Assembly (NCBI RefSeq): GCF_035712445.1
Contig: NZ_DASTAT010000109.1
Location: forward strand, 1 to 64,000
Direction of reading: 5' to 3'
Source of the DNA: Oligoflexus sp.
Lineage (GTDB): Bacteria > Bdellovibrionota_B > Oligoflexia > Oligoflexales > Oligoflexaceae
DNA length: 64,000 nucleotides
The position numbers and the translations under genes were made by a program. Of this stretch, positions 51,966 to 61,089 are shown one piece after another (the first letter of the stretch is position 1; every line of letters begins with the position of its first letter). A model generated the notes under the pieces. That model saw only the letters and a program-made list of their open reading frames with translations. It made no database searches and was not told the origin of the DNA.

Positions 51966-54900
51966 TAACGCCGGCCCCATTTAAACATGGCCACGCCCTT
52001 GCTCTGATGCGTTTCCTCGTCCGTCTCGGCCCCTGTTTCAAACGACCAGTTCTCGGTCAATCGTTTGCGCAGGGTCAGAGACTGACGGGCGCCGCCCAGA
52101 TCCGATCCCACCGTCAAGGAAAGTCCCTGAGCCACCCGCACACGCGCACGGAAAAGACCCGTGTATGGATTGTAGCCCACGCTATCAATCGGCGTGGACG
52201 CAAGGTAATACATGGACAGGAGTCCGATGGCGCCATCGACCATCGCGGCCCTGGTTTCATCCACGGAACGCAGGTTCTCTTCATCCAAGGCATCCGGATC
52301 GCCTCCATAAAGGACGATCGAAAGAAGCTCGGTCGGGGACCTTGGTGGCACGCTTTCCAGCTCATAGAACGGCTGATCAACGCTGCCAGACAGTTTCAAA
52401 TTGATTTTGACGTCCGGGTCCTGAAACACCACAAGGCCATCGAGCAAAGGCTGCTCTTCGTCGGGAGCCAGAATCAAGCGGATATGATCCACGAAAGCCT
52501 TCTTCTTCAAAAAGCTGACGCGATACTGATTGATTCCTATGGAACCGATGGGATCCACGCGATCCCCTTTCAGAGTCAAATCAATGCTGATCGGCACCGG
52601 CGTGGGCTGAAGGCTTGTGATCAAAGTCAAAGGCCTTTCGGGAGGCGTACTGATCCGAATATCCAAGGTCACCGGCAGGGCGTCATCCGTCTTGCCATCC
52701 GCCTTGGCTCTTTCCGCAGCGGTCATGATCCTTTTATCCGGAAAAATCTGGGGCACGGTTCCGTTCAGAGCCAGCTTCGGCAATTCAAAGGTGAGTTTAT
52801 TCAGACCGATCGCCAGCCGAATGACCGGCTTTTGATCGGTGGTTTTCTCGATAGTCCCCAGCGCCTTGATATACATGGACTGCGTCGCCGATGACAGTTC
52901 GGTGCCGCAATCGAGAGGCAGATTCATCACCGCACCCATCTTCTGAATGCGTCCTTCGATGATGCAGTAGATGCGGCCATCCAGGGTATTGAACGGGGCC
53001 GGTATCGAAAAATCCGTGTCCTGGAATTTCTTCACGATCGGCTGGAACCTTTGGAAGACCAGCTGCGAGCTGACGTCAATTTCTGCATTCAATCCCTGCG
53101 TGCCTTCCAGTACCTTGCCGCTGAAATTGATCGAGGTCTGACCGCGCAGCGTATAGAATTCGCTTAAAAGCGGAGTCAGAGATATCTTCATGGGAGCTTC
53201 GAACACGGGATTCTTATCCCAGTTCGCAATGGTCACCGGTCCCTGCACCAAAAATTGAAAGTGCTTGGGCAGCATATCCTGGAAGGGTTTTTCTTCGGGT
53301 GCCGGCATTCGGGTCAAAGCCACCTTGCAGTTCAAATTCGACTGCAGGAAGGGTTTGCCCTGACGCCGAATATCCCCGCTCCAGGCGCAGCCATTCAGCT
53401 CAACTTTCTGCAGCATATCCACAGGATGCGCGGCCGAACCGCTGACGTTCAGCGCAAACTTTTCCTTGTTCAAACTGCCGTTGGCCCGCATCTCCTGGCG
53501 TTTGCCTTCAAAGCTTGAAATCAGATTGAGCCGCACCTGGCCCACATCCTCGGCCTCCATGCGACCATCACCCGTGAGCTGCGCGCTGCCCAGCTTGCCC
53601 AGGTCTGCCCGGCCTTTCACGTTCGCAGCAAGGGGAAGAAGATCCGGTCCTTCCGGCAAATCCACATTCAGATCAAAGTTCGCTCTTCGCGCCGGAAGCC
53701 CTTTGACCCGATCGGCTCTGATACTAAAATTCCACTTGTTCCCGGCCTGCCTTTGCAGATTGGCCAGAAGCTGGCCTTCGATCGTGGGTTCACCCGGCCG
53801 CTCGACCACAAGGCTCTTCAGTTCGATCCGCATCGGTTCGAATTTCATCTGCCGCAGACGATCCAGCCATGGCTCATAATCAAAAGGTTCCGCTTCCTTC
53901 TCTTTTCCTTTGTTCCGAACTTTCTTCGGATCCTCTTTGGCCAGTTTCAAAGCGAGGCGCGCGTTGGATATCGCGACAGGCCCGATGCCTTTGATTCCAT
54001 AACGATCGGGATGATGATTCAGAAGGATCTGCGCCTCAAGACCCGGGACCTGCGTCTTTAAAAACTCAGGAACGATCACGTCCAAGTCCTCACCCGTGAC
54101 CACCAGACGATTCAGGTTGGGGTCGTTCCCAGCTTCCTGGGCGAGGCTCGCATCGATTCGATTGGTTACCACCTTGAGCCCATCCGGCCGCTGCACGCTC
54201 AGACTCTTCAGCCCCAGTTGGATCGGCTCCACACGGGTGTCCTTGAACGGCTGCAGAAGAGCCTTGATATCCAAGGGTTCGGATTTTTTCCTGGGATTCG
54301 GTTTTTCCAGCTGCACGGCAACGCTGGCGTCGGCGACGCTGATAGGACCGAGAACCTTTAATCCGTACTGATCGGGATGGTGATTCACCAGCAGCTGCAT
54401 ATCGAGGTTCGGGACATAAACCGACAGAAGGTCCGGCATGACCACATCCAGGCCCTCGCCACTCACCACCAGCCTGCTCAGATAGGGATCATTTTCGTTA
54501 TCCTGCTGCAGAGTTGCATCCAGGACAGGCGAAAAGATTTTAAGACCGTCGGGCCTTTCGATAAGAAGGCTGGCAAGGCCGACATGAATAGGCTCGATTT
54601 TCACATCCCGCAGTTTCTCCATCCAGGACTTCATATCGAAAGGCTCGGATTTTTTCCGCGGATCAGGTCGATCCAGCTTCACAGCCAGGGTGGTTTCAGC
54701 CAAATCAATGGGACCTATGCGTTTCAGCCCCAAACGCTGGGGATGAAGATTCATGACCAGCTCCAGGTCCAAAAAAGGAATCTGGGCTTTTAAAAAGTCG
54801 GGCATGGTCACATCCAGCCCTTCGCTGCTGACGATGAGCTGCCGTTCATACCAGTCGTTTTCATTCGTCTGAACGACGCGAGCTTCCAGATTCTTGAACG

Positions 54901-55081
54901 TCACATTGATGTCCATGGGCTCCAGGATATTCGCCGCGACCCAGCGCAGGGATTTTTCGGGGATGGTAAAATCGGGCCAGTTCAGCACATAATAAAGGCC
55001 GCCCAGAGCCAATCCCACAAGGACCGCAGCGGTGATCAAAAGGCCCAGCATCACTTTTAGAAGAGCTCTTAGGATTCTCAT
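51962..55081 (-). CDS. tamB: TamB-like translocation/assembly module protein
   Basis: A 1,039-residue protein with a single N-terminal TM (LKVMLGLLITAAVLVGLALGG) and a long beta-helical periplasmic body ending in the DUF490 (TamB) domain (VVFQDPDVKINLKLSG, SPTELLSIVLYGGDPD, TENWSFETGAETDEE). TamB bridges the inner membrane and TamA and helps move lipids and some proteins to the outer membrane. Residues about 72-440 hold three tandem copies of a 122-residue unit (GLDV at 88, GLDV at 210, DLDV at 332; RKKSEP at 142 and 264, its counterpart EKEAEP at 394 in the third). Its start overlaps the tamA stop (TAATG). Confidence 0.9.
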   Translation of the reverse strand: MRILRALLKVMLGLLITAAVLVGLALGGLYYVLNWPDFTIPEKSLRWVAANILEPMDINVTFKNLEARVVQTNENDWYERQLIVSSEGLDVTMPDFLKAQIPFLDLELVMNLHPQRLGLKRIGPIDLAETTLAVKLDRPDPRKKSEPFDMKSWMEKLRDVKIEPIHVGLASLLIERPDGLKIFSPVLDATLQQDNENDPYLSRLVVSGEGLDVVMPDLLSVYVPNLDMQLLVNHHPDQYGLKVLGPISVADASVAVQLEKPNPRKKSEPLDIKALLQPFKDTRVEPIQLGLKSLSVQRPDGLKVVTNRIDASLAQEAGNDPNLNRLVVTGEDLDVIVPEFLKTQVPGLEAQILLNHHPDRYGIKGIGPVAISNARLALKLAKEDPKKVRNKGKEKEAEPFDYEPWLDRLRQMKFEPMRIELKSLVVERPGEPTIEGQLLANLQRQAGNKWNFSIRADRVKGLPARRANFDLNVDLPEGPDLLPLAANVKGRADLGKLGSAQLTGDGRMEAEDVGQVRLNLISSFEGKRQEMRANGSLNKEKFALNVSGSAAHPVDMLQKVELNGCAWSGDIRRQGKPFLQSNLNCKVALTRMPAPEEKPFQDMLPKHFQFLVQGPVTIANWDKNPVFEAPMKISLTPLLSEFYTLRGQTSINFSGKVLEGTQGLNAEIDVSSQLVFQRFQPIVKKFQDTDFSIPAPFNTLDGRIYCIIEGRIQKMGAVMNLPLDCGTELSSATQSMYIKALGTIEKTTDQKPVIRLAIGLNKLTFELPKLALNGTVPQIFPDKRIMTAAERAKADGKTDDALPVTLDIRISTPPERPLTLITSLQPTPVPISIDLTLKGDRVDPIGSIGINQYRVSFLKKKAFVDHIRLILAPDEEQPLLDGLVVFQDPDVKINLKLSGSVDQPFYELESVPPRSPTELLSIVLYGGDPDALDEENLRSVDETRAAMVDGAIGLLSMYYLASTPIDSVGYNPYTGLFRARVRVAQGLSLTVGSDLGGARQSLTLRKRLTENWSFETGAETDEETHQSKGVAMFKWGRRY
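53762..54868 (-). repeat. Three tandem 122-residue units within tamB
   Basis: The encoded repeats begin near residues 72, 194 and 318, with 366-base periodicity between the first two. Shared positions include (G/D)LDV, VM(N/H)xHP(D/Q), the IGP-like strand, RKKSEPxD and L(V/L)IERPDGLK-type segments. The third unit contains an 8-residue insertion (KGKEKEAEP region). The boundaries are judged by eye. Confidence 0.75.
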
Positions 55082-56853
55082 TAGAATTGCTCCCCGATAC
55101 TTGCATAGAATTGTAGCGCTTCAAGTTCCTTGTATTGCTCCTGCCCTTCACCCGAAACAAAACCATGACCCAGCATGAAGCGCAGAACGCCGATAGGCGA
55201 ACCCCAGCGCACGCCAAGTCCTGGTGACCAGAAAAGCGTGGGATCAAGATCCAGGGCTTTCTGCCCCAATTTCCCCCAGTCGGCAAAGACAAAGGGCTGC
55301 AGATGATACGGCAGGCTATTATTCAGCCGCAATTCGCTTCCCAAATAGGCCTTGGTCAAAGCGCCTGAACCCTCTGTGGGCAGGGCCTTGCGTCCAAAAC
55401 CGCGCAGATCCTCGGAACCACCCAATGCATATTTGAAAGAAGGGGGAAGATCATTATAATTCGTGTCCCGACCGGCCCGCGTCGTGGCAAAACTGCCGCG
55501 AATTCCAAAGATCCAGATCTCCGGCTCCAGGCTCAGGAGGTTCCAAAGCCTTGTAAAATCCAAGGTGTAAGTCGTTGCTGACACGTTCGATGCCACGCCT
55601 TTGTCACTGGTGCTGGCGAAAAGGCTGAATTCATATCCGGATTGCGGGGCCGCCAGGTAATTGAAATACTCATAGGGGTGCGACTGACCAGCGATTCCAA
55701 CATCCACCGTCAAAAGCCTTGCGTTCGCGGGTCCTTCACCACGGATGGTATTCTCAAAAAGAAGCGAAGGGCCCAGATAAATATCCCCGCGTATGCCCCA
55801 GATGTCACCGGCGAAGGCAGGCGCCATCGACGCTTTGATGGAACGCGCTTCATAGCGCTTTTCGAATTCCCTTTGCACGCGTGCATAGGTCTTCAGGTAA
55901 TGATGCGAAGGGACAGGCAGATAATACCAGTCAAAGGTGGTCAGGAATTTCTGCTGATGATAGGACGCCGTCGCCGACACATCAAGCATCGAGGCGGTTT
56001 CCGACCAACGGCTGTTCCGCCAGCCCGCGCGGATCAGAAATAGGTTTTCCGAATCAAAGCCGATCCCAAAACTTACGAGCCGCGGTTTCCCGGCCAGCGT
56101 CCTTTGTTCGACAACGCCTGGCTCGCCTTTGCAGTTGGGGCGATAGTTGGCGTTCACCACGACTTCGGAGGCCTTCAGACGCTCTGCGGAAATATCGAGC
56201 AGCATGGAATTATAGCGATCACCGATATCAAAGGCGCGATAGCGATCGAGCATGCCGCCGCGCACGCCGGGAATAGGATTCGATTCGATTTCCTTGATGG
56301 TCCAGAGCGGGCCTTTGTCGATAAGGATTTCAACCTCTCCCGTTTTGGGATCGCCGCGGGTTTGCACCGAGGCGCAGGGATAACCTTCGCGTCCGAGCTT
56401 CGCGCTCGCCCACTGCTCGATCGCGTTCAATTCATCGGGATTCAAAGGACGCCCACGGGGCAACCAGAAATTCTGCACCTCCAGTTCGGGAATCTCAGGA
56501 ACGAGGCGCAGGGATTTAATCAGTGTGGGCAGGCCGGGCTTCACATAGAGCTTGTTATCCACGACGCGGAATTCCGGGTCATGGTAGCCCCGGGCTGCAA
56601 GGAAATTCATCATGTGAAACTGCGCCTGGCGCAGAGGAATATTTTCCCAGGACTGCACGCCGGGGCTGCCGCAGACAAGGCGCCGCTCAGTGGCCGTGAA
56701 CGTCATATCAAAATCAAATTCAAGGACGACGTTATCGCAAAGTTCCCTTTGCTCTGCAGGATCCTCCTCCTTGGTTTCAGAGAGCCCCAAAGTTGAGCCT
56801 AAAAGGATACCTGTCACTAAAAAAATCAGGCTGACTGCCGTTCCATTCATCAT
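55081..56853 (-). CDS. tamA: TamA-like Omp85 outer-membrane protein
   Basis: About 590 residues. Start at ATG 56853 (followed by another ATG at 56850) with GGGAAG upstream, and a signal segment (AVSLIFLVTGILLGSTLG). An N-terminal POTRA-like region (FHMMNFLAARGYHDPEFRVVDNKLYV; PGLPTLIKSLRLVPEI; EGYPCASVQTRGDPKTGEVEILID) leads to a beta-barrel surface-antigen domain (GFGRKALPTEGSGALTKAYLGSELRL, PFVFADWGKLG, SPGLGVRWGSPIGVLRFMLGHGF) ending with an aromatic residue (GEQF) as expected for BamA-inserted barrels. The pair with tamB supports the assignment. Confidence 0.88.
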   Translation of the reverse strand: MMNGTAVSLIFLVTGILLGSTLGLSETKEEDPAEQRELCDNVVLEFDFDMTFTATERRLVCGSPGVQSWENIPLRQAQFHMMNFLAARGYHDPEFRVVDNKLYVKPGLPTLIKSLRLVPEIPELEVQNFWLPRGRPLNPDELNAIEQWASAKLGREGYPCASVQTRGDPKTGEVEILIDKGPLWTIKEIESNPIPGVRGGMLDRYRAFDIGDRYNSMLLDISAERLKASEVVVNANYRPNCKGEPGVVEQRTLAGKPRLVSFGIGFDSENLFLIRAGWRNSRWSETASMLDVSATASYHQQKFLTTFDWYYLPVPSHHYLKTYARVQREFEKRYEARSIKASMAPAFAGDIWGIRGDIYLGPSLLFENTIRGEGPANARLLTVDVGIAGQSHPYEYFNYLAAPQSGYEFSLFASTSDKGVASNVSATTYTLDFTRLWNLLSLEPEIWIFGIRGSFATTRAGRDTNYNDLPPSFKYALGGSEDLRGFGRKALPTEGSGALTKAYLGSELRLNNSLPYHLQPFVFADWGKLGQKALDLDPTLFWSPGLGVRWGSPIGVLRFMLGHGFVSGEGQEQYKELEALQFYASIGEQF

Positions 56854-57037
56854 GCGCTTCCCAGGGTCGGTCCATCCGAATATAGGACGCGAGCTTAGCC
56901 TCTCCGCTGCTTCCATCCAAGCCTCCATTTCGAAGACCCTTTTGCAAAAATAGCGCCGATTGAGACAGGACTGTCGGGAAGTATGAAGCACGCGAGGGAG
57001 CCTTGAAGGTCATAATGGCGGTAACAGGAGTCATACA

Positions 57038-57061
57038 ACCGTCTCCTTTTAAGGAGACGGT
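57038..57061. terminator. Perfect 11-bp inverted repeat after SGNH gene
   Basis: Arms ACCGTCTCCTT (57038-57048) and AAGGAGACGGT (57051-57061) pair perfectly with two bases between them. It lies 17 bases beyond the SGNH hydrolase stop and upstream of tamA. Lacking a T-run, it may be a terminator or an operator. Confidence 0.55.
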
Positions 57062-57077
57062 CGTCTGGGGAGTTCAA

Positions 57078-58061
57078 TCAAAGAGCCTGTTTCCAATAAG
57101 CCCCAAGAGTTGCCTGACCCTTTTGACTAGGATGGAAACAGTCAAAGGCCAGTTCCTCCTTGGTAATCGTCCAGTCCAAAACACCCGCAGCCAGGGAAAC
57201 CTTGGCACCCTTGGCTTTCTCGGCCTCGAACGCTGCCTGAATGCCCTGATTAATACCTTCCAGTCGGGCCTGCGCATCGGCTTCATAAACACGCTTGCAG
57301 GCCTGCTCACGGAATTTCTTGCAGCTCAGCTCCTCCCCTGTAATCTGACTGATGGCGGGTCCATAAGTAAAATCAATAGCCGCCAGCTGATAAACAGGAG
57401 GCGCGGGCGAGATGATCAGCTGCGCATCAGGCGCCGATTTTTGAATCGCATCAATCTGCTCGGCAAACGTACGGGAAATATCCTCGACCGGCATATCCGA
57501 ACAGAAATCATTCCCACCCAGCGCTACCAGAATATAATCGGGTTTTCTCTTGATGGTGTTTGCTTCCTCCTGATTCCAACGCGCGAGCATCTCAGGAATA
57601 TCAACAGCCTTTGCACCGAATTTCGCAAAGCTCACAACGCCCACATCAGCAGGTGCTACACCAGCTTTGGCCGCAATCCCGCTCCGCAGCCCATAGTCAC
57701 CATCAGTGGTCGCGGCTGCCAGAGGCTGGTTGGCCAGATTGCTTTGGAAACCGTTGGCATTGTATTGCCCGGCCTTCAAATAATTGCCGATCTGCTGCAA
57801 AAGACTATTATCAATGTTCTGACCGAGGCTGGTATTGGCCAGCACGCCTGTGGAAATACTGTCGCCATAGACCACGAGGAGGGGCTTGTCGGCTGTGACG
57901 TTCTGCAGATAAATCTGCTCCTGAGGATCCTTGCCTGGGGCCGGTTCCGCTGTCGGAGCCGGATTATCGGAACTATCATCCTTATCATCCTGACTGCATG
58001 CCGTCCAAGCCGTGGCAGCCATCACAAGTCCCAAAGCACAACCGATACGCGCCAATTTCAT
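57078..58061 (-). CDS. SGNH/GDSL-type hydrolase lipoprotein
   Basis: A 327-residue lipoprotein (signal MKLARIGCALGLVMAATAWTAC; lipobox TAC preceded by AW). GGGAGGA precedes the ATG. The GDSL-family catalytic blocks are visible: block I YGDSISTG (nucleophile Ser), block III GGNDFC (oxyanion Asn), block V FDCFHPSQKGQ (catalytic Asp and His). A disordered acidic linker (DDKDDSSDNPAPTAEPAP) follows the lipid anchor. It should act as an esterase or lipase on the periplasmic or outer face; substrate unknown. Confidence 0.88.
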   Translation of the reverse strand: MKLARIGCALGLVMAATAWTACSQDDKDDSSDNPAPTAEPAPGKDPQEQIYLQNVTADKPLLVVYGDSISTGVLANTSLGQNIDNSLLQQIGNYLKAGQYNANGFQSNLANQPLAAATTDGDYGLRSGIAAKAGVAPADVGVVSFAKFGAKAVDIPEMLARWNQEEANTIKRKPDYILVALGGNDFCSDMPVEDISRTFAEQIDAIQKSAPDAQLIISPAPPVYQLAAIDFTYGPAISQITGEELSCKKFREQACKRVYEADAQARLEGINQGIQAAFEAEKAKGAKVSLAAGVLDWTITKEELAFDCFHPSQKGQATLGAYWKQAL

Positions 58062-58261
58062 TTTATCCGTCCTCCCAATGTTATCGCTATGATGCGGATG
58101 AGCCGCGTCCTGCGAAAAGCTATTGCAAGAGCCGTGACAAAATCAAAACGTTACGGGAGCTTATGAATTTTCGACCGACCTGAAGCGCCTGCAGCTTAGG
58201 ACCTGAGACCATTATACCGATAAGGATCAGGCATACTTATCACTCCAAGCAGGATACACTC

Positions 58262-58969
58262 ATGCAAAAGTCCTGGTTTCTGCTCTCTCTTTTCATCATC
58301 GGGCCCGTGTCCTGCACCAAGAGCAAAAAGGACGAGGCCAGCGCGCCTGCGAACGCAGCCGTGACGGCCGATCAGACTCTTTCCAAACTCATCGTCATGA
58401 ACGATCAGATCGAGCCGAACTTCGATCCCTTTGTTTATGAATACACCCTGGTGGGCGGCGAGACTTATAAAAATAAAATCACCATCAACACCGCGCCCGT
58501 CAATCCCAAACTCGATATCATGATCAATGGCGTGAAGCTCCGTTCCGATTTCACGACCAATCCGATGCCCTTGGCCGCTGGCGCCAATCTTTTTACGATT
58601 GAACTCGTGGATGCGACAGGTCAAAAGGTCAACAGCTATAAGCTGAGCGTGCCGCGCGTCGCGGAATTGCCGGATGAAACGCTTGCGGATCTTGCGACCT
58701 CGGATGGGGAGCTGACGCCGCCTTTTTCTTCGGAGATCACCAGCTATCAGCTGACGGTTGGAAAAGACAATGGGCTTCTCACCGTCTCGCCTCTCGCCAA
58801 CTACGATGATGAAGCCGATTTTGAAATCAATGGCGTCGCCTACTCCGGGGACAAGGGCGGTTATGACGTCACCCTCAATCCCGGCAGCAATACCATCACC
58901 ATAGTCGTCAAAGGCAAAAGCGGACGGTCCAAAACCTATACTCTGACCGTCACGCGTCCCACGACCTGA
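58262..58969 (+). CDS. Cadherin-like beta-sandwich lipoprotein
   Basis: A 235-residue lipoprotein (signal QKSWFLLSLFIIGPVSC). Two copies of the cadherin-like beta-sandwich domain (PF12733-type) are recognisable: LSKLIVMNDQIEPNFDPFVYEYTL to SYKLSVPRV, and LADLATSDGELTPPFSSEITSYQLTV to TYTLTVTR. This fold is common in secreted and surface proteins and often mediates binding. It ends head-to-head with the convergent di-heme oxidoreductase gene, the two stop codons forming TGATCA. Confidence 0.85.
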   Translation: MQKSWFLLSLFIIGPVSCTKSKKDEASAPANAAVTADQTLSKLIVMNDQIEPNFDPFVYEYTLVGGETYKNKITINTAPVNPKLDIMINGVKLRSDFTTNPMPLAAGANLFTIELVDATGQKVNSYKLSVPRVAELPDETLADLATSDGELTPPFSSEITSYQLTVGKDNGLLTVSPLANYDDEADFEINGVAYSGDKGGYDVTLNPGSNTITIVVKGKSGRSKTYTLTVTRPTT

Positions 58970-61060
58970 TCACAGATCCCAAAGAAACGCCTCCAAGGCC
59001 TCGCGATCCGCGCGGGGCAAAGCCTTATACCGCTTCACCGAAGTTTCCGCCTGACCTCCGTGCCACAGAATGGCTTCCGCCAAAGACTGCGCGCGTCCAT
59101 CATGCAGCAGCTGGATCGGATTTTGATCCGAAGCCTTCATCGTGTCGGTATAAAGTATGGAAATATCCCCAGGATGAAACTGCTGACGCCGGACATCCGC
59201 AGCATGCTTCACATTCTTCAGTCCCCAAAGCGGGGCTGTTCGCCACTTCCGTGCATCAGGTCCCCCGCTGTCATCGGCGAGGCCCTCGCCCATATCATGC
59301 AGCAAAAGATCCGTGAAAGGCTGGATGGTCTGCTCCGCCAGTTCCTTGAATGGGGATGAGCCGGTTTTCAAGACGGGCTGATGACAGCGGCTGCATTCCA
59401 GGCCCTCAAAAATTTCAGCTCCGCGTTGGACAGTGGGATCTTTGGGTTTTATGCGAGGCGGAACACCAAGCAACGATACATAGGCTTCCATTTTATCCAA
59501 AGCCTCTTCAGGCAATTGACCCTTGCCAGGTATGCAGCTGCTTTCACAATCCAGTTTGGACCTTTTTTGTGTCACCACACCCATATCCAGGTTCAAAGCT
59601 GCCACAATCTGATCCCGCAGGGAAAGCTGCTGGCCTTTCCAACCAAAACGCCCGCGCCACTCTCCCCCGGAAACGCGCGCAAGATTCTTCAGCGTGGTTT
59701 CGGGAACCGCATTCAAAAGCCCCATTCCAATCAAGGCCGGCGGCTTTCTGATCGAGATTCCAAACTTCGCGGTAGACTTCGAACTTTCCACAGAAAAGAT
59801 GGGTTTTCTGAGCGTGACCACCGTGCCATCATCCAGCATTACAGGCGTTTCTGCGAAGGATTTGAGCCTCAAAGTCCCCTCGGCAGCAGCACCTGCTGTC
59901 TGCAGCTGCTGCCCGAACTGCGGATGCGGCTGACCCGTTCCCGGCTCAAAGGTTTTGGCCAGAGTGCTATGAACAGCCTGTCCCACAGCAGGGAGAAAAG
60001 CCATTCCATTATTCACGTGACAGCCGTTGCAGGACGTCATGTTATAAGCATTCGCAGCATAAGCTTCCCGAGAGGCCCGCATCTCTTCAAAGAAGACCAG
60101 CGGCTTATCATCATCGGCATCATCCACATGCTGACCCGTTTTCATATCCGTATGAAAAAACGTGCGTCCATCCAGAAAATTCTGCGCCTCGTCTCGCGTG
60201 ATATTGGTCGCCTGCTGCTGCAGAGCCTTCCAAGGTTCGACCCGCACGGTGGGAATCGTGGTCCAGCCCCCGCTGAAACGCAGAGCATCCGGCTCCTTGT
60301 CAGGCGCCCCGAGGGTATCAATCAAAAGTCCGCCCTGCCCCACCTGCAGGCGATAGAATTCTGAATAATAGGCCGACAGAGTGTGCTGATTGAAGTCTTT
60401 CTCTTTCTTCCAGTCGGGATGAGTTTCATCCAGAAAAAAGCGGAACTCAAAGGTCAGAAGGCGCCCCGTCTTCAAAGCCTCCGGGTAAGCCTGAAATACG
60501 TCAGGCCCCAGGGTCACCACAAAACGCCGGCGGTCCCCGACATGCTCCATGCGTTGATTGATTGCAAATTTACTCCGAACCGTTTCCACAGTTCCCAGGG
60601 GATCGCCGGTATAGATCGCAGAAAAATCCGGCCCACGGGTGGGAATGAAATCCTGCGGCCATTCCGTTTCCAGATGAAAGCGCAGCTTCTTTTCCCCGCG
60701 CCCGGTGAAATCCTCGACCTTAAAAAAGGCCAGCCGCCCTTCCCAATAGAAAGGATTATACTTGGAAAAATCCATATCATTCTCATGCCGACGCCGGACT
60801 CGGATCACACCTTCGGTGATGATCACGCCATCCTCAATGCGCGTTTGGCTTCGTTTGCCCAGGTCAGCATAGGATTCAATTTTGATTCGTTCAAGGACGG
60901 GTAAAGGACCTTGGTCGTCCGTGGCCACAGGGCCTGGAGTCGGACGATCTTGTGAAGCATCCGGCGAAGTCACTTTACCTTCAGGCAAAGCTTCGCCCTT
61001 CTCGTTCTGGCAGCCCATGGCCGCATGCAGTAATCCAGTAATCAACAGCAACTTTCGCAT
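58970..61060 (-). CDS. Di-heme oxidoreductase (DHOR/DUF1111) lipoprotein
   Basis: About 696 residues; ATG 61060 is eight bases after GAGGAG and gives a lipoprotein signal (MRKLLLITGLLHAAMGC). Two c-heme sites are seen: NMTSCNGCHVNNG and ECSRCHQPVL, and the RTAPLWGLK motif, which is diagnostic of the di-heme oxidoreductase family (PF06537). GRFGWKGQQLSLRDQI is also typical. An electron-transfer or thiol oxidation role in the periplasm is inferred; the physiological partner is unknown. It is 29 bases after the glycosidase-like gene and probably cotranscribed with it. Confidence 0.9.
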   Translation of the reverse strand: MRKLLLITGLLHAAMGCQNEKGEALPEGKVTSPDASQDRPTPGPVATDDQGPLPVLERIKIESYADLGKRSQTRIEDGVIITEGVIRVRRRHENDMDFSKYNPFYWEGRLAFFKVEDFTGRGEKKLRFHLETEWPQDFIPTRGPDFSAIYTGDPLGTVETVRSKFAINQRMEHVGDRRRFVVTLGPDVFQAYPEALKTGRLLTFEFRFFLDETHPDWKKEKDFNQHTLSAYYSEFYRLQVGQGGLLIDTLGAPDKEPDALRFSGGWTTIPTVRVEPWKALQQQATNITRDEAQNFLDGRTFFHTDMKTGQHVDDADDDKPLVFFEEMRASREAYAANAYNMTSCNGCHVNNGMAFLPAVGQAVHSTLAKTFEPGTGQPHPQFGQQLQTAGAAAEGTLRLKSFAETPVMLDDGTVVTLRKPIFSVESSKSTAKFGISIRKPPALIGMGLLNAVPETTLKNLARVSGGEWRGRFGWKGQQLSLRDQIVAALNLDMGVVTQKRSKLDCESSCIPGKGQLPEEALDKMEAYVSLLGVPPRIKPKDPTVQRGAEIFEGLECSRCHQPVLKTGSSPFKELAEQTIQPFTDLLLHDMGEGLADDSGGPDARKWRTAPLWGLKNVKHAADVRRQQFHPGDISILYTDTMKASDQNPIQLLHDGRAQSLAEAILWHGGQAETSVKRYKALPRADREALEAFLWDL

Positions 61061-61089
61061 CAGCATGTCTCCTCAGCAGCAGCGCAGCA

